Source of the DNA: Flavobacterium sp. UBA2787
GTDB lineage: Bacteria; Bacteroidota; Bacteroidia; Flavobacteriales; Flavobacteriaceae
Assembly: GCA_002352205.1 (NCBI GenBank)
Contig: DEHZ01000003.1
Span: forward strand, 113,961-177,960
Reading direction: 5' to 3'
Length of the DNA: 64,000 bases
A program made the position numbers and the translations under genes. A model generated the notes under the pieces. That model saw only the letters and a list, made by a program, of their open reading frames with translations. It did no database searches and had not been told where the DNA came from. This document shows, piece by piece, positions 1 through 7,846 of this stretch (position 1 is the first letter of the stretch; each line of letters opens with the position of its first letter).

Positions 1-306
1 TTCTTCCAATTCTTCTTGTACCGGTGTAAAATTGCTGTATTTTTTTTGCACTTCGTGATACAATTCTCGGTACAAAGTATCTTTCATTTTGCTCACAAAA
101 ACACTATCCGGAAATTGACTTGGGAAAAAAGCCGGATATTCTGATTTCATTTTTTGAAAATCTTCTACTGGAGTTTCGTAAAAAATTTTGTCGAAACGTT
201 CAACTGTAAGTGAAACAGGAATCTCCTCTATTTGTTTTTCTATTTTAGACTTTTTATCGCACGAAGCAACTAAAACAACTAGAAAAAATAATATGATTTT
301 TCTCAT
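1..306 (-). CDS. gldB: Gliding motility lipoprotein GldB (partial)
   Basis: Reading leftwards from an ATG at 306, the frame stays open for 102 codons and runs off the left edge, so only the N-terminus is present. It begins with a short hydrophobic segment ending in the lipobox-like VASC, so Cys16 should be the lipidated residue. The stretch after it (PVSLTVERFDKIFYETP) is typical of GldB, a cell-envelope lipoprotein needed for gliding motility in Flavobacterium. A neighbouring divergent nadE fits the gldB locus I know from F. johnsoniae. A TATATTTG -7 element lies at 387-394 on the same strand. The identification rests on recognition of the N-terminus and context; the rest of the gene and any gldC are outside the window. 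Confidence 0.85.
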   Translation of the reverse strand, partial: MRKIILFFLVVLVASCDKKSKIEKQIEEIPVSLTVERFDKIFYETPVEDFQKMKSEYPAFFPSQFPDSVFVSKMKDTLYRELYHEVQKKYSNFTPVQEELEE

Positions 307-386
307 TATGATTTGAATTATGATAACATTAATTTGATTTAGAAAATTGAATGTATTTTTCTATTTTTACCACATTAATTTCAATG

Positions 387-394
387 CAAATATA
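387..394 (-). promoter_or_regulatory. Putative -7 promoter element for gldB
   Basis: TATATTTG on the minus strand matches the Bacteroidota -7 consensus TAnnTTTG. It lies 80 bases upstream of the gldB ATG, in the divergent gap between gldB and nadE. Confidence 0.5.
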
Positions 395-422
395 CATTGC
401 CAAATCGTATTCCCTTTAAAAA

Positions 423-1238
423 ATGACACAAAAAAACACAACAATTAATGTAGAAAAAGTAAACGAACACATTGTTAATTGGTTAAAAACGTATGCAGAA
501 AACGCAAAAGTAAATGGTTTTGTTGTGGGAGTGTCCGGTGGAATTGACAGTGCCGTAACATCGACACTTTGTGCTCAAACAGGATTAAAAACACTTTGTC
601 TTGAACTTCCTATTCATCAGGCGGCTTCGCATGTTAGTCGAAAAAAGGAACATATTGCACAGTTAAAAAAACGTTTTCCAAATGTTGAAAGTGATTCTGT
701 TGATTTAAGCAATACGTTTGAACAATTTAAAAAAGATGTTCCAAGTTCTGAAAACGAAGCTAAATTAAATTTATCGCTTGCCAACACAAGAGCAAGGCTT
801 CGTATGACGACTTTGTATTATTTTGCAGGAATTCACGGATTACTTGTTGCCGGCACCGGAAATAAAGTAGAAGATTTTGGCGTAGGTTTTTATACAAAAT
901 ATGGCGATGGCGGAGTAGATTTGAGTCCGATTGCCGATTTGATGAAATCGGAAGTGTATGCATTGGGAAGGTTCTTAAAAGTACCGGATTCTATTTTAAC
1001 CGCAGCTCCAACAGATGGTTTATTTGGCGACGATCGTTCGGATGAAGATCAGTTGGGAGCAAGTTATGACGAATTAGAATGGGCGATGCTTCAGGACGAA
1101 GCAGGTAAAAATACTACAGATTTTAATGGGCGGAATTTAGAAGTCTTTAACATATACAAAAGGCTCAATAATGCTAACAAACACAAGATGAACGCTATAC
1201 CTGTTTGTGAAATTCCTAAAGTTTTAAGACAAATCTAA
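423..1238 (+). CDS. nadE: NAD synthetase (NadE)
   Basis: This 271-residue protein makes NAD+ from deamido-NAD+, ATP and ammonia, the last step of NAD synthesis, in the cytoplasm. The PP-loop ATP-binding motif SGGIDSAV is at about residues 39-46, and the C-terminal half has the conserved blocks GTGNKVEDFGVGFYTKYGDG and LSPIADLMKSEVYALGR. It lacks the nitrilase-type glutaminase domain of long NadE enzymes, so it is the short, ammonia-dependent form; length fits that subfamily. It is divergent from gldB and about 110 bases upstream of a response regulator on the same strand. The start is the first ATG in frame and precedes all conserved sequence. Confidence 0.93.
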   Translation: MTQKNTTINVEKVNEHIVNWLKTYAENAKVNGFVVGVSGGIDSAVTSTLCAQTGLKTLCLELPIHQAASHVSRKKEHIAQLKKRFPNVESDSVDLSNTFEQFKKDVPSSENEAKLNLSLANTRARLRMTTLYYFAGIHGLLVAGTGNKVEDFGVGFYTKYGDGGVDLSPIADLMKSEVYALGRFLKVPDSILTAAPTDGLFGDDRSDEDQLGASYDELEWAMLQDEAGKNTTDFNGRNLEVFNIYKRLNNANKHKMNAIPVCEIPKVLRQI

Positions 1239-1347
1239 AATTTTTCTTAAAATTTTTTGTCAGAATTACATTCCATTAAAAAAAAATATAGTATCTTTAA
1301 CAGCCCTAAAAAAATATTAATCATTTTCTAACTAAATACCACTTATT

Positions 1348-1977
1348 ATGATTAAAGTTTGTTTAGCCGATAATCAACCCGTTGTACACTTCGGAGTGAA
1401 ATCGTACTTTAAAGATCATGCTGAAATAAGTATTGTAGGCCATGTGGGTAACTACAATATGATTTTGGACATGCTCAAAATTAAACCCATTGACATTTTA
1501 GTCTTAGACTTGGAGCTTGAAGGGCTAACGAGTATTAACTTAGTGAAGTACATACTTAAAGAATTTCCGAGTACTAAAATTATTATTTTCAGTAACCTTT
1601 CGGAAAACATTTATGCTCCAAACGCTTTAAAAGCGGGTGTTTCTGCCTATTTGCACAAAACATCCAAATTAGAAACACTTGGAAATGTAATTGTGAAAGT
1701 AAATAATGGTGCTGTTATTTTTAACGATGCCATTAAGAAAAGTTTAGCTCTTATTGCTAAGCAAAACAAAAGCGAAAGATTGTACCGAAAACTTTCTAAC
1801 AGAGAAATTGAGGTATTGCGTTTTTTGAGTGATGGAAAAAAGAACAATGAAATTTCTAAAATTTTGGGACTGAACGAAAAAACCATCAGCACCTATAAAT
1901 TGCGATTACTCACAAAATTGAATGTGACGAATTTGGTAGACTTAGTTAACAAAGCAAAAACATTAGAGATTGTATAA
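1348..1977 (+). CDS. NarL/FixJ-family response regulator
   Basis: A two-domain DNA-binding response regulator of 209 residues. The receiver domain (about 1-120) has D8, the phosphoacceptor D54 in the strand ILVLDLE, S82 in the Thr/Ser switch position and K104, so phosphorylation looks possible; the second acidic residue of the usual DD pair is Asn9. A LuxR-type helix-turn-helix follows at about 147-205 (KLSNREIEVLRFLSDGKKNN, then KTISTYK). No histidine kinase is adjacent, so it is an orphan here. Nothing in the sequence gives its target. It ends just before a hairpin shared with the convergent dnaG. Confidence 0.9.
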   Translation: MIKVCLADNQPVVHFGVKSYFKDHAEISIVGHVGNYNMILDMLKIKPIDILVLDLELEGLTSINLVKYILKEFPSTKIIIFSNLSENIYAPNALKAGVSAYLHKTSKLETLGNVIVKVNNGAVIFNDAIKKSLALIAKQNKSERLYRKLSNREIEVLRFLSDGKKNNEISKILGLNEKTISTYKLRLLTKLNVTNLVDLVNKAKTLEIV

Positions 1978-1986
1978 AAATACTTA

Positions 1987-2018
1987 GAAAAAAAGACCTC
2001 AAATTAGAGGTCTTTTTT
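1987..2018. terminator. Bidirectional terminator between response regulator and dnaG
   Basis: AAAAGACCTC and GAGGTCTTTT form an 11-bp stem with a short AT loop, flanked by A and T runs on both sides. It sits between two convergent stop codons and would end transcription in both directions. Confidence 0.85.
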
Positions 2019-4006
2019 TAGTTATAATCCGAACGCATTCTACCTATTCGTCGAGTGATGTTTACTTTTAGTTTATTATAATCATTTATCATTGTTATAA
2101 TTTCTTCAGGAGTAAATTCAGGCGTTTCCGCTTGAATTTGAAGCATTAATTCTTGATTTAGCTTATTGATTAGGTATTCTCTAAACGTAACAATTGTTTC
2201 TGTAACCAATCGCGAGAGAATTTCTAAATCGTCTTTTTCTTTTACAAAAACTTGCTTTTTATCTAACCATCCGTGCAATTGATATTTCTCATCATTCATT
2301 AAAATATCAGTGACTACTTCGGCATGTTCGGGAACTAAATTATTGAGGTAATGATTCTTGTCAAACAATTCATTTTGATGAAATTGAGCAACTAAATCAA
2401 TATAAATGGCATTAAAAATCGGATTAGCCAGTTCAATTTCGTCTTCTTGTAAACTCAAATAAATGCGTTCATAGATTTTATGATTAACTTTTTCAATGAT
2501 TTCTAATTCTTTTCCATTTTCATCAAATTGAATAAAAACATTTTCAAATTCCACTTCATGATGACCATATAATAGTAGAATTTCCAGAATCGATTTTTCC
2601 AATAACGTAACAACATCAATTTTAGCGATGGTTTCGGTTGAATCATTTTTAACAACATCAAATACTTTTTGCTCTTGTTTGAATTTTTTGTTGGCTTCAG
2701 ACAAATCTTTTTGAGCCATTTGTGCCAACGTGCTAAACAAAACATCTTCCGAAATATCCATGATTCGGCTACATTCCTGAATGTAGATTTCACGTTTAAT
2801 TCGATCCGGAATTTTTGAAATACTAATCACCATATCCCGAATTAAATCGGCTTTTTTGATGGGATCATTCTTGGCATCCTGCATCAATAAAGAAGCTTTG
2901 AACTGAATAAAATCTTTAGCATTTTCATCTAAATACTTGACCAATTCATCATACGGTGTTTTTTTGGCAAAACTATCAGGATCATCTCCATCCGGGAAAG
3001 TACAAACTTTAACGTTCATTCCTTCTTCCAAAATCAAATCGATTCCGCGAATGGATGCTCGTAAACCTGCCGCATCACCATCAAAAAGAACAGTAATATT
3101 TTTGGTCAATCGATTAATTAATCGAATTTGATTTGGTGTTAAAGCCGTTCCGGAAGACGAAACAACGTTTTCAATTCCGGCTTGATGCATTTGAATCACA
3201 TCGGTATAACCTTCTACCAAAAAACAATTATCGAGTTTGGCGATGGATTGTTTGGCATGAAAAATTCCGTAAAGCACATTGCTTTTATGGTAAATTTCAC
3301 TTTCGGGAGAATTTAAATATTTGGCGGCTTTTTTATCATTCGTCAAAATTCGTCCACCAAAACCGAGTACTCGTCCCGACATACTTTGAATAGGAAACAT
3401 CACACGACCTTTGAATCGATCAAATTGCTTGTCTTCGCCAACAATTGTGAGTCCGGTTTTTTCAAGAAATTCTAATTTATACGCTTTTCCGAGAGCTTCT
3501 TTGGTTAACGCATCCCACGTGTTTGGTGAATAACCTAAATTAAATTTTTTGATGGTTTCATTTGAAAAACCGCGTTCTTTAAAATACGATAATCCGATTG
3601 CTTTGCCTTCCTCCTCTTCCCACAAAACATATTGAAAATATTTACTCGCAAATTCGGAGACCAAATACATGCTCTCTTTTTCATTGGCAACCAGCTTATC
3701 TTCGTCACTTGAAACGGTTTCTTCAATTTCAATATTGTACTTTTTGGCTAAATACCGAATAGCTTCTGGGAACGAAAAATGCTCATGTTCCATTAAAAAA
3801 GTAACAGAATTTCCGCCTTTTCCGGTACTAAAATCTTTCCAAATCTGCTTTACCGGAGAAACCATGAACGAAGGCGATTTTTCATTGGAAAACGGACTCA
3901 ACCCTTTCATGTTACTACCGGCACGTTTGAGTTGCACAAAATCACCAATCACCTCCTCAACTCGGGCGGTTTCAAAAACTAAATCGATGGTATTTTGCTT
4001 AATCAT
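2018..4006 (-). CDS. dnaG: DNA primase DnaG lacking zinc ligands
   Basis: DNA primase, 662 residues, makes RNA primers at the replication fork. The N-terminal zinc-binding domain fold is recognisable (VIGDFVQLKRAGSN, then SPFSNEKSPSF and WKDFSTGKGG), but the usual C-x2-H...C-x2-C ligands are replaced by S37, S40, D58 and T61. The catalytic core is conventional: RNA-binding block around VMFPIQSMSGRVLGFGGRIL and TOPRIM motifs FLVEGYTDV and LFDGDAAGLRA. The C-terminal region from about 430 is divergent, as expected for the helicase-binding domain. Length is normal for DnaG, so this is not a truncated gene. It stands alone between convergent and codirectional neighbours. I recall flavobacterial primases with the same N-terminal block, but could not check how widespread the loss is. 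Confidence 0.93.
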   Translation of the reverse strand: MIKQNTIDLVFETARVEEVIGDFVQLKRAGSNMKGLSPFSNEKSPSFMVSPVKQIWKDFSTGKGGNSVTFLMEHEHFSFPEAIRYLAKKYNIEIEETVSSDEDKLVANEKESMYLVSEFASKYFQYVLWEEEEGKAIGLSYFKERGFSNETIKKFNLGYSPNTWDALTKEALGKAYKLEFLEKTGLTIVGEDKQFDRFKGRVMFPIQSMSGRVLGFGGRILTNDKKAAKYLNSPESEIYHKSNVLYGIFHAKQSIAKLDNCFLVEGYTDVIQMHQAGIENVVSSSGTALTPNQIRLINRLTKNITVLFDGDAAGLRASIRGIDLILEEGMNVKVCTFPDGDDPDSFAKKTPYDELVKYLDENAKDFIQFKASLLMQDAKNDPIKKADLIRDMVISISKIPDRIKREIYIQECSRIMDISEDVLFSTLAQMAQKDLSEANKKFKQEQKVFDVVKNDSTETIAKIDVVTLLEKSILEILLLYGHHEVEFENVFIQFDENGKELEIIEKVNHKIYERIYLSLQEDEIELANPIFNAIYIDLVAQFHQNELFDKNHYLNNLVPEHAEVVTDILMNDEKYQLHGWLDKKQVFVKEKDDLEILSRLVTETIVTFREYLINKLNQELMLQIQAETPEFTPEEIITMINDYNKLKVNITRRIGRMRSDYN

Positions 4007-4074
4007 TGGTGTTTTTTCGTAGCCTGTAAAAGTACAATTCAGTTTTTAAAAATAAGGAATTAAAACAATAAAAA

Positions 4075-4103
4075 AAAGGTGCTTCTTGACGAAAACACCT
4101 TTC
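4075..4103 (-). terminator. Rho-independent terminator after the outer-membrane protein gene
   Basis: On the minus strand, AAAGGTG pairs with CACCTTT and is followed by a T run. It lies 30 bases beyond the stop of the 370-residue outer-membrane protein gene. Confidence 0.75.
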
Positions 4104-4132
4104 AAACAAATGTATATTAACTCAAACAAATT

Positions 4133-5245
4133 TTAATTGAAATCGAAACGCAAACCTAACGAAATGTTGTTTTGATCAACTGTATTATTTTTAAACATCG
4201 GATTTAAGTCGTACTTTAGATACAAACTTGTGGCACGATAACCTATGTACGTTGATAAACCATAGGTAAAATCAGACGTGTTGAAATCGCCTTTTTCTTT
4301 TACTTTTACACGAACATCGTCTTCATTGAATTTTAGAATTTGTTTCGATTTAATATTAAATCCGGCATATCCTCCAATTCCAAGTCGGACACTTTTATGT
4401 GATCTAAATCTCGTATCACCGTTTTCGCTAACCGATTTTGGTGTAAAATCAAATTCTAAATGCAAGGGTAAAACTAAACTTACATTTCTAAAACGACTTT
4501 CTTTTAAATTCAAATCAAATTCTTGTAAATTGGTTTGTTCACCTTGTTTTACGAAGTAACGATTATCGGTAGGACGTAAATTGTTATACATCAAAGACAA
4601 ACCGTATTTAGCGTGCAACAAGTTATTATTTTTGAAAATTCTGGTATTATAAGTAAAACCCCATTCGTAGAAATGTGAACCCCAAACACGGTAATCGCTG
4701 TCTTCCAACGAACCGGAGTCTCCATCCGTAACAAGATTATTTAATCCGAAAGCAAAGACAAATTGAGAAGTAGTTCGTTTTGAATTTCTTTTGAATTTTT
4801 CTTTTTCGCCTTTGAAAATTTTCATGGAACCAATATTAATTTCTGTGTGATCTTCTCCAATGGAATCATTTGCACTAGAACCTAAAATAATAGTTGTTCC
4901 ACCTTTAACCTTTTCTTCAGAATGCTTTACTTTACCATCAACCGCATCTTTAACCAATTGTTGCAGTTTAGCTTCTTCCAGAGCAACTTTCTCTTCAATG
5001 TTTTTAGCTCTCACTTCGGCTGCTTTTCGTTTTTCAACTTCTGCTTTTTCGGTTGTAATTGTTCCGTTTTCTAACAATTTATTGATGTCTTCTACCTCTT
5101 GTTTAAGGGCTTCTTTTTCTTCAGAAGTAATCTTTTTGATGTTTTCAGAAATGGTTTTTGCCCTACCATCAAATGTTTCCTGACCATACATTTGAGTAAC
5201 TAACGTGCATAGCAATACTGCTGCATAAAGGATAATTTTTTGCAT
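4133..5245 (-). CDS. Outer-membrane beta-barrel protein with N-terminal coiled coil
   Basis: A 370-residue secreted protein. Residues 1-22 are a signal peptide ending in MYGQ. Residues about 25-110 are rich in Lys and Glu and read as a coiled coil. From about 155 to the end, alternating polar and aromatic residues (for example FVFAFGLNNL, HFYEWGFTYNT, YKYDLNPMF-like strands) and a terminal FDFN suggest a small PorT-like outer-membrane barrel. No named family was certain. It lies 35 bases downstream of a putative anti-sigma gene and is the third gene of a sigma factor operon, so it may be a target of, or input to, that regulator. This role is inferred from position only. Confidence 0.75.
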   Translation of the reverse strand: MQKIILYAAVLLCTLVTQMYGQETFDGRAKTISENIKKITSEEKEALKQEVEDINKLLENGTITTEKAEVEKRKAAEVRAKNIEEKVALEEAKLQQLVKDAVDGKVKHSEEKVKGGTTIILGSSANDSIGEDHTEINIGSMKIFKGEKEKFKRNSKRTTSQFVFAFGLNNLVTDGDSGSLEDSDYRVWGSHFYEWGFTYNTRIFKNNNLLHAKYGLSLMYNNLRPTDNRYFVKQGEQTNLQEFDLNLKESRFRNVSLVLPLHLEFDFTPKSVSENGDTRFRSHKSVRLGIGGYAGFNIKSKQILKFNEDDVRVKVKEKGDFNTSDFTYGLSTYIGYRATSLYLKYDLNPMFKNNTVDQNNISLGLRFDFN

Positions 5246-5280
5246 AATTTAAAATTTAACTGTTCGTGATTTGATTGTTT

Positions 5281-5958
5281 TTACTCGTAATTTCGATTGG
5301 CCAAGGTTGACTTTACCGAATTGTATTTTTTGTTTATCGATTGAATAACTTTATCCCTAAATGTTTCATCTACTTCTTTTTCTGCCGAAGAAAGCAATGC
5401 ATTAGCATCAACTTTTACAGATGGTTTTTTTGAAATATTCGGAATTTCAATTTTTTCTCCGGTTTCAATTTCGGCCAAAAGCGATTCGGCATTGATGTAT
5501 TTGGCTGTTGATTCTTTTGGTTGACTTTCAACAATTAGTTCCTCGTTTTTAGAATGATTATCCAACAGAAAATCTTTTTTTGGATTGATTTCAGTAGATG
5601 GCTTTTCTATTTTTTTGGTTAATTGATGAACGACTGCTTCAACTTCTTTTGCTTCAGATAAATTATTTTCAATTTTAGGAGTTGACTCATTTTCAATCAA
5701 TTTAGTTTCATTTTCCAAAACAATTGGGTTGGATAGTATTACATTCTCAGTTGAATTTTCTTTGTTCATCATAAAAATTCCAATCAGCGTAAATCCAACA
5801 AAAACTGCCGCAATAGAAAGCCACTTGTAACTTCTTTTTGGTTTTTGTTCTTCTACTGAAAGCATGGCATCCAAACGATCCCAAGCATTGGCAGAAGGCT
5901 GAATCTCTCGTTGATTCAACTTTTCTTTGATTTGTTTATCTATATTATTCGGTTCCAT
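5281..5958 (-). CDS. Single-pass membrane protein, putative anti-sigma factor
   Basis: A 225-residue protein with no strong family match. The N-terminal 43 residues are charged and include NAWDRLDAML, a short motif common in Bacteroidota proteins encoded next to ECF sigma factors. One membrane segment follows at about 46-64, then a long low-complexity, Glu/Lys/Ser-rich periplasmic tail. Its start overlaps the end of the sigma factor gene by 14 bases, so the two are translationally coupled. Topology and position fit an anti-sigma factor that would hold the sigma factor at the membrane, but it lacks a recognisable zinc anti-sigma motif. Function is inferred. Confidence 0.7.
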   Translation of the reverse strand: MEPNNIDKQIKEKLNQREIQPSANAWDRLDAMLSVEEQKPKRSYKWLSIAAVFVGFTLIGIFMMNKENSTENVILSNPIVLENETKLIENESTPKIENNLSEAKEVEAVVHQLTKKIEKPSTEINPKKDFLLDNHSKNEELIVESQPKESTAKYINAESLLAEIETGEKIEIPNISKKPSVKVDANALLSSAEKEVDETFRDKVIQSINKKYNSVKSTLANRNYE

Positions 5959-6505
5959 TGTCGTAATTCTTTAATTTGTTAATCTGATTCTGAAGCATCT
6001 TTCTGGCATGTGATAATTGCGATTTTGATGTTCCTTCATTAATACCTAACATTTCTGCAATTTCTTGGTGTTTGTAACCTTCGATGGCGTAAAGATTAAA
6101 AATCATTTTATATCCATCCGGTAAACTATCTATGAGAAACTGAATATCATCAACTGAAAATTTGCTTTCGATGTCGTTATGTCTTTCTTCAAAAAAAGTT
6201 TCGTCTTCAATAAACTTTACTTGTTTTTGAACTCTGATAAACGAAATACATTCATTTATCATAATCCGTCTAATCCAACCTTCAAAACTGCCTTTGTGTT
6301 CAAAATTTTTCAAACTAGAAAAAACTTTCATAAAAGCGGTAATCATTACATCTTCGGCTTGCTGCAAATCCTTGATATACTGTCTGCAAACTCCCAACAT
6401 TTTTGGCGAAAATTTTGTGTAAATCTGATGCTGTGCGTGTCGGTTATTTTCGACAGCCAATCGGATTGTGTTTTTCTCGTCTTGATGTAAGTTGATTACT
6501 TTCAT
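5945..6505 (-). CDS. ECF-type RNA polymerase sigma factor
   Basis: A 186-residue sigma-70 family factor of the extracytoplasmic function group. Region 2 lies at about 25-95 (AEDVMITAFMKVFSSLKNF, then GWIRRIMINECISFIR), and region 4 at about 125-180 with a helix-turn-helix (YAIEGYKHQEIAEMLGINEG, then SKSQLSHARKML). Regions 1.1 and 3 are absent, as usual for the group. It leads a three-gene unit with a putative anti-sigma protein and an outer-membrane protein. A 313-base gap upstream holds its promoter, but I saw no clear TAnnTTTG match. Confidence 0.92.
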   Translation of the reverse strand: MKVINLHQDEKNTIRLAVENNRHAQHQIYTKFSPKMLGVCRQYIKDLQQAEDVMITAFMKVFSSLKNFEHKGSFEGWIRRIMINECISFIRVQKQVKFIEDETFFEERHNDIESKFSVDDIQFLIDSLPDGYKMIFNLYAIEGYKHQEIAEMLGINEGTSKSQLSHARKMLQNQINKLKNYDNGTE

Positions 6506-6818
6506 TTTTTATTGTAATTGGTAAATGGTCAGTTCCGTTTAACAATTTGTTTAAAATCAGATTCTATAGTTATAGACGAATGAAGTTTGAATTTAGTTGC
6601 ATGGGTTTTGAAAAAAAATTGAAAAAAGTTACAATTAACTAAAATTCAATGATTTAAAAATAACAAAAAATAGTTACGCTTGATAAACTTTTATTTCAAA
6701 AACAGTTTTTGCCTGCTTCGCAGGAGATTTTTATTTCAACTTCGTCATCTTGCAAAATGACAAAACTGTGACTGAGACTGAAAACTGAGACTGAGACTGA
6801 AAACTGTAAAACTGAACA
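6506..6818. other. Gap between sigma factor and polyprenyl synthase genes
   Basis: No gene is seen here. The side next to the sigma factor is AT-rich and should hold its promoter. A short hairpin with arms CCTGC/GCAGG and loop TTC is at 6712-6724. Next to the polyprenyl synthase stop there is a degenerate tandem repeat. Confidence 0.6.
6769..6808. repeat. Degenerate tandem repeat of a GAGACTGAAAACT unit
   Basis: The words GACTGAGACTGAAAACT and ACTGAGACTG recur three to four times back to back immediately before the polyprenyl synthase stop codon. It is non-coding and looks like slippage-prone simple sequence. Confidence 0.7.
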
Positions 6819-7799
6819 CTACTTTTTCCTCTCAATAACATAATTCACCATCAAAATCAAAGCATCTTTGTAAGGTGATGTTGGAAAGTGATTCAATAAC
6901 TGAAGAGCTTCTTGTTGGTAAGAAACCATTTTTTCTTCTGCATAAACCAGTCCGTTGCTTTGTTTCACAAAATTGATTACCTCTTTTACTCTTTTCTTGT
7001 CTTTGTTGTGGTTTTTAACGGAATTGATAAGCCAACTTTTTTCTTTTGGCGTACAATTATTTAAAGTATAAATCAACGGCAATGTCATTTTTTGCTCTTT
7101 GATGTCAATTCCGGTGGGTTTTCCTATGGCATCGTCGGTATAATCAAACAAGTCGTCTTTAATTTGAAATGCCATCCCGATCAATTCACCAAATTTTCGC
7201 ATCCGTTCTACGATTTCCTGATTCTCGGGTAAAACAGAACAAGCTCCAAGCGAGCAACAAGCAGCTATTAACGTAGCTGTTTTTTGACGGATGATTTCAT
7301 AATAAATATCTTCTGTAATATCTAATCTTCGGGCTTTTTCGATTTGAAGTAATTCGCCCTCACTCATTTCACGAACAGCAACAGAAATGATTTTCAATAA
7401 ATCAAAATCATTGTTATCAATGGAAAGCAGTAATCCTTTGGATAATAAAAAATCACCCACTAAAACGGCGATTTTGTTTTTCCACAACGCATTGATAGAA
7501 AAAAATCCGCGACGGCGATTACTGTCATCTACAACGTCGTCGTGAACCAAAGTTGCCGTGTGAATCAATTCGATAACCGAAGCACCGCGATAGGTTCTTT
7601 CGTTTACAAAACCTTCCGATACCATTTTGGCAGTCAGAAAAACAAACATCGGACGCATTTGTTTTCCTTTTCGGTTTACGATATAATAGGTGATTCTGTT
7701 GAGCAACGCCACTTTGGAAGACATCGATTCATAGAACTTTTTTTCAAAAAGTTCCATCTCTTTGATGATGGGTTGCTTGATTTGTTCGGTGATTTTCAT
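6819..7799 (-). CDS. Polyprenyl diphosphate synthase
   Basis: A 326-residue trans-isoprenyl diphosphate synthase that condenses isopentenyl diphosphate units onto an allylic diphosphate to make a long chain, probably for menaquinone. The first Asp-rich motif is LVHDDVVDDSNRRRG and the second is QIKDDLFDYTDD; the lysine block GKQMRPMFVFL precedes them. Length is typical for octaprenyl or heptaprenyl synthases; product chain length cannot be told from sequence alone. It follows rlmN by 47 bases but has its own TATCTTTG element only 7 bases before the ATG. Confidence 0.92.
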   Translation of the reverse strand: MKITEQIKQPIIKEMELFEKKFYESMSSKVALLNRITYYIVNRKGKQMRPMFVFLTAKMVSEGFVNERTYRGASVIELIHTATLVHDDVVDDSNRRRGFFSINALWKNKIAVLVGDFLLSKGLLLSIDNNDFDLLKIISVAVREMSEGELLQIEKARRLDITEDIYYEIIRQKTATLIAACCSLGACSVLPENQEIVERMRKFGELIGMAFQIKDDLFDYTDDAIGKPTGIDIKEQKMTLPLIYTLNNCTPKEKSWLINSVKNHNKDKKRVKEVINFVKQSNGLVYAEEKMVSYQQEALQLLNHFPTSPYKDALILMVNYVIERKK

Positions 7800-7806
7800 G
7801 AAAGTT

Positions 7807-7814
7807 CAAAGATA
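7807..7814 (-). promoter_or_regulatory. -7 promoter element for polyprenyl synthase
   Basis: TATCTTTG (minus strand) ends 7 bases before the ATG at 7799, predicting a leader of only a few bases. Confidence 0.6.
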
Positions 7815-7846
7815 GTTAGAAAGTTAGAAAATCACAACTTGAATTA

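Noticed and set aside
6769-6808. CRISPR-like array
   Set aside because: Units are too short and contiguous, with no spacers and no cas genes.
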